22,622 bases of DNA from VMEP01 sp964414265 (GTDB lineage: Bacteria; Patescibacteriota; Minisyncoccia; Phycocordibacterales; VMEP01), in NCBI GenBank assembly GCA_964414265.1, contig CAYPVT010000010.1:1-22622 (forward strand), given 5' to 3'. A model generated the notes under the pieces. That model had not been told where the DNA came from. It was given only the letters and a program-made list of their open reading frames with translations, and made no database searches. Shown here one piece after another: positions 1 to 5,639 of this stretch (its first letter is position 1; the number at the start of each line of letters is the position of its first letter). Both the position numbers and the translations under genes were made by a program.

Positions 1-99
1 TCGGCTATTTAACACCTTTTGAGACATTTCATTGCACTTCAATTTAGAACTTGAGGAATAAACAACCAAAAACATCTTAATATGGTATGGTTTTAAAAC

Positions 100-171
100 G
101 CCCTCGTAGTTAAATGGATATAACTACCCCGTCCTAAGGGGTAATTGTGGGTTCGATTCCTGCCGAGGGCA
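100..171 (+). tRNA. tRNA-Arg (anticodon CCU)
   Basis: The full cloverleaf can be drawn by eye. The acceptor stem pairs GCCCTCG (100-106) with CGAGGGC (164-170), and the discriminator is A171. The anticodon stem ACCCC/GGGGT (126-130 / 138-142) closes the loop GTCCTAA, so the anticodon at 133-135 is CCT, which reads AGG. The variable loop is 4 nt. The T-arm at 147-163 has the loop TTCGATT and two wobble pairs. The 3' CCA is not encoded. A hairpin terminator begins at the discriminator base, so this is probably a single-gene transcript. A weak -10-like TATGGT at 81-86 lies upstream, without a convincing -35. Confidence 0.95.
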
Positions 172-217
172 CAAAATAAAAAAAGGCGACTAACAAGTCG
201 TTCCTTTTTTATTTTGT
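171..217 (+). terminator. Intrinsic terminator of tRNA-Arg
   Basis: A long A-rich/T-rich inverted repeat: the left arm at 171-191 ends in GGCGACT and the right arm at 196-217 starts AGTCG and runs into CCTTTTTTATTTTGT. The loop is about 4 nt and there is one small mismatch or bulge. Because of the A-tract/U-tract arms it could terminate in either direction. Its right arm also forms part of an inverted copy of the tRNA 3' region (see 203-261). Confidence 0.8.
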
Positions 218-261
218 GCCCGAGAGTGACTGAACTGCTTCAGTCACGTGCAGGAATCGAA
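203..261 (-). repeat. Interrupted inverted copy of the tRNA-Arg 3' end and trailer
   Basis: Read on the minus strand, 261-250 gives TTCGATTCCTGC, identical to T-loop and T-stem bases 152-163 of the adjacent tRNA-Arg. Bases 221-203 give GGGCACAAAATAAAAAAGG, which matches the tRNA acceptor end plus trailer (167-186) apart from one A. Between the two blocks lie 28 bases (222-249) holding a perfect 9-bp palindromic hairpin with a 4-nt loop (226-234 / 239-247, GTGACTGAA/TTCAGTCAC). The rest of the tRNA is not recognisable. It could be a decayed inverted duplication or a remnant of tRNA-targeted insertion; no integrase gene is in the window. Confidence 0.7.
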
Positions 262-272
262 AAGCGGAGTCA

Positions 273-306
273 TGTCTCAAAAAATGAGTTAGACTTTTTT
301 GAGACA
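273..306. repeat. 12-bp perfect inverted repeat
   Basis: TGTCTCAAAAAA (273-284) and TTTTTTGAGACA (295-306) are exact reverse complements separated by 10 bases. The U/A-rich arms make it a possible bidirectional terminator, but no gene ends immediately beside it on either strand: the glutaredoxin gene on the minus strand ends at 402, about 95 bases away. It is the third hairpin in a row after tRNA-Arg. I recognise no gene in 307-401. Confidence 0.6.
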
Positions 307-401
307 GACGAGCTGGGGTCGCTAGTACTTTGATTTTTGTGAGCAGGGCGAAACAAAAAGCTTAGTAACTCGTGACCGATTCCATCCTGAATTACCTAAA
401 A

Positions 402-635
402 CTATAAACCTAACAACTCTTGAACTCTTGGTTTATTAAATCCAACAATTGCCTCTCCGTCGATAACAATTACTGGCACACCGCGCTGGCCGGTTAATTC
501 AATCATTTCTTTTTGTCTTTCAAAATCTTGCCCAACATTAAATTCCTCGTAGGGAACATTTTTTTCCTGGAAATAGCTTTTTGCCATATTGCAATAAACA
601 CAAGTTGGGGTGCTATAAATAGTGACTTTTTTCAT
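402..635 (-). CDS. Glutaredoxin-like thiol-disulfide oxidoreductase
   Basis: A 77-residue protein with the thioredoxin fold of the glutaredoxin/NrdH group, which reduces disulfides in the cytoplasm using a CXXC pair. Visible features: strand 1 KVTIYSTPT, active site C12-V-Y-C15, helix to about residue 24, and the cis-proline segment RGVPVIVIDG (51-60) followed by GFNKPRVQELL. This matches the YruB/UXX-type glutaredoxins of about 75-80 residues common in Firmicutes and CPR. The ATG start has a plausible ribosome site, AAGGAAT, about 5 bases upstream. It stands alone, flanked by noncoding DNA. The natural electron donor cannot be told from the sequence. Confidence in the family is high; the exact partner is unknown. 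Confidence 0.9.
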   Translation of the reverse strand: MKKVTIYSTPTCVYCNMAKSYFQEKNVPYEEFNVGQDFERQKEMIELTGQRGVPVIVIDGEAIVGFNKPRVQELLGL

Positions 636-745
636 ATCATTCCTTTTTTAATTTCTAATGAACGCTGATTATATCATAAAGCTAAAACACAAATCTACAC
701 GAAAATAATACAAAATAACCATAATCAAGTTTTTAACAAGAGTTC

Positions 746-872
746 GTGCGAGTACGGAGAATCGGGGCCAAGTTTCTAAGCTCGAATACTCGCTAAGAAC
801 TTCCTCCCCGGACTCGGCGACCATTCGCAGACTCATGGTACCCGCCTCCGTCTTTCGATTCTCCCTACCCGC
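746..872. repeat. Foldable intergenic element with copies of the tRNA-Gly 3' end
   Basis: Bases 746-764 repeat 19 bases of the tRNA-Gly 3' end and trailer (920-938) exactly and in the same orientation. Bases 856-872 carry an inverted, slightly diverged version (15 of 17 complementary to 748-764) whose homology continues into the trailer (ACAAAAAT). The two ends can pair, and two internal hairpins fit between them. One pairs GGGG (764-767) with CCCC (806-809), with AAGTTTCTAAGC/GCTAAGAACTT inside. The other pairs GGCGACCAT (816-824) with ATGGT (835-839) and CGCC (843-846 region). The result is a three-way-junction fold of about 125 nt. I recognise no known RNA family: 5S, SRP, tmRNA and 6S signatures were looked for and not found. 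Confidence 0.65.
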
Positions 873-888
873 TACAAAAATACATAAC

Positions 889-907
889 GCAAATGCTTCA
901 CATTTGC
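889..907 (-). terminator. Possible weak terminator of tRNA-Gly
   Basis: A perfect 7-bp hairpin GCAAATG/CATTTGC with a 5-nt loop lies 14 bases beyond the tRNA-Gly 3' end. On the minus strand it is followed by GTTATGTATTTTT rather than a clean U-run, so termination strength is uncertain. Confidence 0.4.
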
Positions 908-920
908 TTAATTATTTTTG

Positions 921-991
921 TGCGAGTACGGAGAATCGAACTCCGATCTACTGCTTGGGAAGCAGTCATTCTACCACTAAACTATACTCGC
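921..991 (-). tRNA. tRNA-Gly (anticodon CCC)
   Basis: On the minus strand, acceptor bases GCGAGTA (991-985) pair with TACTCGC (928-922), and the discriminator is A (complement of 921). The anticodon stem ACTGC/GCAGT closes the loop TTCCCAA, so the anticodon is CCC (957-959), which reads GGG. The T-arm is GGAG-TTCGATT-CTCC. The D-arm contains the usual AGTGGTAGAAT. CCA is not encoded. The gene lies 23 bases downstream of the FtsB-like gene on the same strand and may be processed from that transcript, because no clear promoter is seen in the gap. Confidence 0.95.
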
Positions 992-1014
992 TTTTTATCT
1001 CACAAAACTAAAAC

Positions 1015-1383
1015 TTATTTTAAAAACCATTTAAAAAAATTGGTAAAGCCAGATTTTGTGGTCGTTGCCTCTTTTTTCTCCTGATCAACAACAATAATAA
1101 CCCCTTCTCCGTTTTTAACAACCCTAAACTTCCCTCTAAGTTCTTCCTCAACGCCCCTCTCGGTCTTAAGACTAATAATTTGCGCCTTTAGTGAATTTTC
1201 CCGCGCCCTGACCGCTACTAATTCATCTTCAGCTATCTTTCTTTTCTCCCCGGTTAAATTATCACTTTTATACATACTGACCGCCGCCCTCCCCACAAAA
1301 ACACAAAGAATGAAGACTAAAACAAAAGTAACCCGAGAATACAGAATTCTTCTAAATCTTTTTTTGTCTTGAAATTCAAGCAT
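1015..1383 (-). CDS. FtsB/DivIC-like septum formation initiator protein
   Basis: A 122-residue bitopic membrane protein. After a short basic N-terminus (KKRFRR) comes one membrane segment (about residues 16-36, VTFVLVFILCVFVGRAAVSMY). A heptad-rich coiled coil follows (about 42-85, ELVAVRARENSLKAQIISLKTE). The tail contains the GEGVIIVV segment seen in CPR versions. In the FtsB/DivIC family the coiled coil pairs with FtsL and links FtsQ to FtsWI at the division site. Family assignment rests on architecture and size, since the sequence is poorly conserved. A perfect -10 hexamer TATAAT sits at 1397-1392, so close to the ATG at 1383 that the mRNA would be leaderless or nearly so. Transcription could continue into tRNA-Gly. 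Confidence 0.75.
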   Translation of the reverse strand: MLEFQDKKRFRRILYSRVTFVLVFILCVFVGRAAVSMYKSDNLTGEKRKIAEDELVAVRARENSLKAQIISLKTERGVEEELRGKFRVVKNGEGVIIVVDQEKKEATTTKSGFTNFFKWFLK

Positions 1384-1391
1384 TTTCTGAT

Positions 1392-1397
1392 ATTATA
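1392..1397 (-). promoter_or_regulatory. -10 box for the FtsB-like gene
   Basis: TATAAT on the minus strand, about 9 bases before the ATG at 1383; the predicted start site would be about 1385. No good -35 is seen. The overlapping TATTAT (1391-1396) on the plus strand could serve the divergent 35-residue ORF at 1423. Confidence 0.5.
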
Positions 1398-1422
1398 CTC
1401 TTAATTAAACTTTATATATTAT

Positions 1423-1530
1423 ATGATGTTCAACAAAGAAAACCGCAAAGCTGTCCGTATCACATGGATAATACTAAGCCTACTCGTTATCGTAAGTATG
1501 ATTCTTTTGTATATCGCGCCAGCTCTCTAG
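1423..1530 (+). CDS. Small single-pass membrane peptide (35 aa)
   Basis: An ATG-to-TAG reading frame of 36 codons. The peptide begins MMFNKENRKAVRITWIIL, continues with a hydrophobic stretch and ends YIAPAL. It has a basic, Lys/Arg-rich N-terminus of about 12 residues and one membrane segment (about residues 14-32), so an N-in orientation is expected. There is no Shine-Dalgarno, but the ATG lies about 30 bases from a TATTAT box in the gap it shares with the divergent ftsB-like gene. Tiny MFNK...-type peptides with this shape recur in CPR genomes as far as I recall, but I cannot verify that here and know no function. The alternative is a chance ORF; the clean charge and hydrophobicity pattern argues against it. 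Confidence 0.6.
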   Translation: MMFNKENRKAVRITWIILSLLVIVSMILLYIAPAL

Positions 1531-1546
1531 CTAAAACCTTATCTAG

Positions 1547-1663
1547 GACTTACTCAAATGAGTGCAGTTCTAGGAGCACAAACAAAATGGAGTAAGCTGT
1601 GCTAGTGCACATTGAACGACATTTTGCGAAGTGCAACAAAGAAATGTGCCATTTGTGTAAGTC
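1547..1663. repeat. Nested inverted repeats between the small ORF and lepA
   Basis: GACTTACTCAAATG (1547-1560) pairs with CATTTGTGTAAGTC (1650-1663) at 13 of 14 positions across a 90-base interior. The interior holds AGCACA/TGTGCT and GCACATT/AATGTGC pairs, and the small palindrome GTGC-TA-GTGCAC lies between them. There is no U-run, so it is not a classic terminator, although it sits at the convergent ends of the small plus-strand ORF and lepA. It may be a structured RNA, a decayed mobile element or a convergent-gene barrier. Confidence 0.5.
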
Positions 1664-1666
1664 TTA

Positions 1667-3463
1667 CTATTGGTTTTTCATCATATTAAGAAAAACCTCT
1701 TTTGGAATATTAACTCTTCCTCCTGCCTTCATTCTCTTCTTACCCTTTTTCTGCTTTTCTCGAAGCTTCATCTTTCGTGTAATATCGCCACCATAAAGAT
1801 ATCCAGTAACGTCCTTTCTAAGCGCTTTTAAGCTTCTAGAGGAGAGTATTCTACCAAGCGCTGTAGCTTGTATTTTGACCTCAAAGAGCTGTCTTGGGAG
1901 GATTTGATGTAATCTCTCAACTGCCTTTTCCGCGTCTTCCTGAGCCCTTCTACGTGAGATAACACGGGTAAATGCTGGCACAATTTCTTCCGCAACCACA
2001 ATATCAAGCCTCGTCACATCAGCCTTACGCATTTCATCAATATCATAAGAAAGTGAGGCAAACCCAGACGAAACACTTTTCAGTTCATCAAAAAAGTTTC
2101 TCATCAACTCGCGAAGCGGTACGCGGGCTTTGATTGAAACACGGTTATCGCCGAAAATACTCGACTCTCCAACCTCCGCTTCATGTTCGTAAAGAAGTTG
2201 CATAATTCCCCCAACATAATCTGGCGGTGTAATTAAGGTAATTGATGCCCATGGCTCAAAAGCTTCTGTGTATGTTCCGTCTCTCGGAAAAAGATGTGGC
2301 GAATAAATTTTCTCGCGCTTCCCACTTTGATAAACAACTTCGTAATTAATAGATGGCGAAGTAACTATAAGTTCAAGATTAAACTCTCTCCTTAATCTTT
2401 CGGTAACAATTTCCAAGTGAAGCATTCCAAGAAAACCGCACCTAAAACCGCGTCCAAGAGAACCAGAAACTTCCTCTTCAAAAGAAAGTGATGAATCTGA
2501 AAGTTTAAGTCTAACGAGTGATTCTTTTAATAAATCAAAATCATCCTGACTTTCTGGGTAAAGCGATGCCCATACAACAGGTCGTGGATTTTGATATCCA
2601 GGAAGCGCTGGTAGTGGGTTTTTTGTAAGAGTGATTGTGTCTCCAACGGAAGCAATACCTGGCTTTTTAATTGAAGTGACAATGTAACCAATCTCCCCTG
2701 CTGAGATTTTTTCTGCAGATTTTTTTTCTGGAGTAAAAATACCAACATCAGATGCAATAAATCTTTCCTTAGCCTCACAAAAAGAAAGGTCATCCCCTTT
2801 TTTAATTTCACCATCCAAAACTCTCACATAAACAATAACTCCTTGATGATTTGAGTACTCGAAATCAAAAACCAATGCTCTAAAATTATTTTTTTCTCTA
2901 TATTTATCACTTGGTGACGGAACACGCTCTACTACCGCTTTCAATAATTCAGGGACCCCAACGCCCGTTTTACCAGAAACCGCCAAAATATCTTCTTCTC
3001 TACAATCAAGCAAGGTCATAACTTCGCGCTTAACATCATCAACGCGAGAGATTGGGGAATCTATTTTTGTCACAACTGGAATAATTTTAATTCCAAGCTC
3101 TCGCGCCATCGCAAGAGTAGTTAAAGTTTGAGCCTGCACACCTTGAGTTGAATCAACTAAAAGCAAAGAACCTTCCACAGCCTGAAGAGCTCGTGAGACT
3201 TCATAAGAAAAATCGATATGCCCAGGGGTGTCGATTAAGTTCAGCACGTATGATTCGCCGTTTAAAGCGTAATCCATGCGCACAGGGGTCATTTTTATGG
3301 TTATACCGCGCTCTCTTTCAAGGTCCATACGGTCCAAAACTTGGTCACGCATTTTGCGTTTTTCAATTGTATGGGTCGCATCAAGCAAACGATCGGCAAG
3401 AGTCGACTTGCCGTGGTCAATGTGCGCGATAATAGAAAAATTCCGTATGTACTTTAAATCCAT
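1667..3463 (-). CDS. lepA: Elongation factor 4 (LepA), ribosome back-translocase GTPase
   Basis: At 598 residues it has the normal LepA length. In this family the protein binds the ribosome and acts on stalled or mistranslocated complexes using GTP. Visible motifs: P-loop AHIDHGKST (13-21), switch I RGITI (52-56), DTPGHIDF (78-85), G4 TKID (132-135; the usual form is NKID) and G5-like SGKTG. Domain II is followed by the LepA-specific GRGFRCGFLGMLHLEI segment and SYDIDEMRKADVTRLDI. The diagnostic C-terminal tail is GGDITRKMKLREKQKKGKKRMK. It diverges from the small gene at 3579. A TAGAAT box lies about 25 bases upstream of the ATG, without a clear -35 or ribosome site. Only the G4 Asn-to-Thr change is notable. 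Confidence 0.97.
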   Translation of the reverse strand: MDLKYIRNFSIIAHIDHGKSTLADRLLDATHTIEKRKMRDQVLDRMDLERERGITIKMTPVRMDYALNGESYVLNLIDTPGHIDFSYEVSRALQAVEGSLLLVDSTQGVQAQTLTTLAMARELGIKIIPVVTKIDSPISRVDDVKREVMTLLDCREEDILAVSGKTGVGVPELLKAVVERVPSPSDKYREKNNFRALVFDFEYSNHQGVIVYVRVLDGEIKKGDDLSFCEAKERFIASDVGIFTPEKKSAEKISAGEIGYIVTSIKKPGIASVGDTITLTKNPLPALPGYQNPRPVVWASLYPESQDDFDLLKESLVRLKLSDSSLSFEEEVSGSLGRGFRCGFLGMLHLEIVTERLRREFNLELIVTSPSINYEVVYQSGKREKIYSPHLFPRDGTYTEAFEPWASITLITPPDYVGGIMQLLYEHEAEVGESSIFGDNRVSIKARVPLRELMRNFFDELKSVSSGFASLSYDIDEMRKADVTRLDIVVAEEIVPAFTRVISRRRAQEDAEKAVERLHQILPRQLFEVKIQATALGRILSSRSLKALRKDVTGYLYGGDITRKMKLREKQKKGKKRMKAGGRVNIPKEVFLNMMKNQ

Positions 3464-3578
3464 ATTTATAGCCCTATTCTAACACATTATTTTAGTACTT
3501 GACGAAATCTATTTTTTATGATTTCATGTGAGTGCAAGCCAACGTGGTTTGCGGTTGTACTTTTCATGGAGAAAATTC

Positions 3579-3788
3579 ATGGCACTAAGTGAAGCAAGAA
3601 AGGGCGAGATTGCCCTACTGGCCCTGAAGCACAAACTTCGGAAAGACGGCATCCGTCTGACCAAGGATGTCCAAAGGGATATCGGAAACGGAGCAAAAGA
3701 TATTGGAATTCCGTATCAAGAAGCACTGGAATTCTACGAAGGTCTTGTCCGAGAACTTGTTGAGGAAACTTTCTCGCCAAAAAAATAA
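3579..3788 (+). CDS. Small conserved-looking protein of unknown function (69 aa)
   Basis: A 69-residue charged, helix-rich soluble protein. It starts MALSEARKGEIALLALKHKL, has a central GAKDIGIPYQEALEF segment and ends in an acidic EGLVRELVEETF helix. I chose the ATG at 3579 because TGGAGA sits 7 bases upstream, one of the few clear ribosome sites in the window. The in-frame ATG at 3528 would add 17 unlikely residues across a hairpin. The leader holds a 7-bp hairpin, GCAAGCC/GGTTTGC (3534-3552), and TTGACG at 3499-3504. However, the nearest TATGAT (3517) is only 12 bases away, so the promoter is unsure. A strong terminator lies 110 bases past the stop. I recall similar small proteins in Parcubacteria but no function. 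Confidence 0.75.
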   Translation: MALSEARKGEIALLALKHKLRKDGIRLTKDVQRDIGNGAKDIGIPYQEALEFYEGLVRELVEETFSPKK

Positions 3789-3898
3789 CAAGATGTATTC
3801 ATAAGCAACAGGGTGAAGCTGTAAGCTTCCTAAAAGGGTAATTCTGAACCTCCACCAGTGGAATGTCAGAGAACAAGAACCTCTCCCCTTGCCATTCA
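3789..3898 (+). other. Structured 3' untranslated region or possible sRNA
   Basis: The 110 bases between the stop codon and the terminator contain a GAAGC-TGTAA-GCTTC hairpin and several CCTC/GAGG-like complementary patches, with no ORF. The stretch is longer than the usual spacing in this genome. It could be a long 3' UTR or the body of a small RNA released with the terminator. I recognise no RNA family. Confidence 0.35.
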
Positions 3899-3923
3899 GG
3901 GCCCGCATTTCGCGGGCCCTTTC
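3899..3923 (+). terminator. Strong intrinsic terminator
   Basis: GGGCCCGC (3899-3906) and GCGGGCCC (3912-3919) form a perfect 8-bp GC stem with a 5-nt loop, followed by TTTCT. The U-run is on the plus strand only, so it serves the small gene at 3579 and not murJ, which ends 10 bases beyond. Confidence 0.9.
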
Positions 3924-3932
3924 TAATTAATA

Positions 3933-5612
3933 CTAAAGCTCTTCTTGAGCTGGAGCCACAACATCTACCTTCCAGAATTTCTTATGCAGAGCTAGCGAAA
4001 TGTCTTTAATTTCGTCGTTTTTTAAAATCCTCAAAATAATAACCCCAGCGATAATACCAATTATTCCAGACAAAAATCCTTGAAGAAAAATTCCAACAGC
4101 CGTCTCTGTATTTAAAATTAGAGCAAAAAGATTTAAACAATTGTAGGCGACAAAACCCATAAGCACAGACGCCGAAAAACTCTCAAAAAGAGTTTTTCTT
4201 ATGACCAAAGAAAGGTTGGTTTTAAAATCTCGCTCAAAAATAATCCAGTGCAAAAATGCATTCATAATAGAAGCAAGGGAATATGCGAGTGGCAACATCA
4301 AAACAGCTGTCCCTTCGATTTGATCAACTCTTAAAATAGATTCTATAAAATAGCGGAAACTAGCGGTATTTTCAAAAAGTATTGTGAGCCAAAACGCGCC
4401 ACCAATAGCACAAACACTTGAAAACAAATTAATAAAAAGTGGTTTTCTGGTGTTTCCTGAGGCGTGATACCCGCGAGAGAATAACACGGTTAGGCTCTGG
4501 GTGAGCACCGAGAAAGAAAAGAGTGCAAGCGCAGCGGCGGTAAGGCGAGTGTCATTCCAACTAAAAGCGCCAGAACCCAAAATGGTACGAACTATTTGCG
4601 CGCGAAGAACAATAAAAAGAATAGTAATTGGAACAGCCCAAAAAATTATATGGCGAAGAGCAATCACCATATGTTCCATAAATCTTTCTTTTTCTCCTCT
4701 TGTGAAAAATGCCGCAAGCATTGGAAATGCTGCCATTGAATACGCAACTCCGATTGTCGCAAGAGGAACTGATTGTAGATTAAACGAGAAATTAAAAATA
4801 GAAACGGAGCCGATATACATCGTGGAAGCAATGGCCCCAAGAGCAATCAAAACAAGATGATTAGCAGAGAGAGTTATTGTTCGTGGCAAAGACACAGTCA
4901 CAACATCAAAGATATCTTTCCAGTCTATTTTTCTAACAAACTTCGGTGTAAAACCACTTTGAATAGCAATTGGTATTTGAATCAAAACATGAAGTAAAGC
5001 GCCCAAGATAACACCGAAAGCAAGCCCTTTCATTCCAAAAACCGGATAGAAGACAAAAACACCGAAAATAATTCCTAGGTTGTATAAAACTGGGGCAAGG
5101 GCATAAACGAAAAACCTTTTATAAAACTGAGTGATGCTACCAAAAATATTATTTGATAACCCGAGAATAAATGGCGAGAACAAAAGTATTCTTGATAACA
5201 AAACAAGCGAGTCGAGTTGTTCTTTGGAAAAACCAGGAGCTATAAAAGGAGCTAGGTATGGAATTAGGAAAAACATCGCGAAACTGAAAACAGCCATCAC
5301 TATAGAAAAAATGGTAAATATTTCAGAGACAAAACGTTTTGCCTTATTCTCATCTCCTTCCATTTTAGAAAGGAACGGAATAATAACCGACACCGACACA
5401 AACGAAGCAATCACAACATAGAGCGCATCTGGGATACGGAACGCAGTGTAATAAACATCAAGCTCTGTTCCAGCGCCAAAATAATTAGCGAACAAACGGT
5501 CACGCAAGAGCGCTAAAACTTGAGATGCGACAGCAAAGAACCCAAGAAGAAAAGCGGCCTCGTGTAGACCGCCTACTTCTTTATTTAAAACATTGATGAT
5601 TCTTTTAACCAT
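3933..5612 (-). CDS. murJ: MurJ-type lipid II flippase (MviN family)
   Basis: A 559-residue polytopic protein, slightly longer than the usual 500-530, with about 14 hydrophobic segments. The family moves lipid II across the cytoplasmic membrane for peptidoglycan synthesis. Diagnostic features are the N-terminal LLRDRLFANYFGAGTELDVYY and AFRIPDALY region, which contains the conserved Arg and Asp of the central cavity. SVSVIIPFLSK follows, then the repeated MATE-like helices, including VSLPRTITLSANHLVL. The C-terminus is short and cytoplasmic. It starts 27 bases after the O-antigen ligase-like gene on the same strand, so the two are probably cotranscribed as an envelope-glycan unit. No Shine-Dalgarno is visible. 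Assignment is secure; presence of MurJ implies that the organism makes peptidoglycan. Confidence 0.93.
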   Translation of the reverse strand: MVKRIINVLNKEVGGLHEAAFLLGFFAVASQVLALLRDRLFANYFGAGTELDVYYTAFRIPDALYVVIASFVSVSVIIPFLSKMEGDENKAKRFVSEIFTIFSIVMAVFSFAMFFLIPYLAPFIAPGFSKEQLDSLVLLSRILLFSPFILGLSNNIFGSITQFYKRFFVYALAPVLYNLGIIFGVFVFYPVFGMKGLAFGVILGALLHVLIQIPIAIQSGFTPKFVRKIDWKDIFDVVTVSLPRTITLSANHLVLIALGAIASTMYIGSVSIFNFSFNLQSVPLATIGVAYSMAAFPMLAAFFTRGEKERFMEHMVIALRHIIFWAVPITILFIVLRAQIVRTILGSGAFSWNDTRLTAAALALFSFSVLTQSLTVLFSRGYHASGNTRKPLFINLFSSVCAIGGAFWLTILFENTASFRYFIESILRVDQIEGTAVLMLPLAYSLASIMNAFLHWIIFERDFKTNLSLVIRKTLFESFSASVLMGFVAYNCLNLFALILNTETAVGIFLQGFLSGIIGIIAGVIILRILKNDEIKDISLALHKKFWKVDVVAPAQEEL

Positions 5613-5639
5613 TTAGACAAGAACCATTGTTAGTTAATA

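Noticed and set aside
145..333. Open frame of 62 codons on the plus strand
   Set aside because: It starts inside tRNA-Arg and runs through three hairpins; composition is not protein-like.
746..872. 5S rRNA, SRP RNA or tmRNA in the foldable element
   Set aside because: Three-way fold and a GTCCGG-like patch were suggestive, but the conserved loop bases of 5S and the GGAA tetraloop context of SRP are absent, and no tmRNA ends are present.
893..1084. Open frame of 63 codons on the plus strand
   Set aside because: It covers tRNA-Gly in antisense and the end of the FtsB-like gene.
4501..4860. 119-codon frame antisense to murJ
   Set aside because: A shadow of murJ on the other strand; murJ is a clear, full-length family member.
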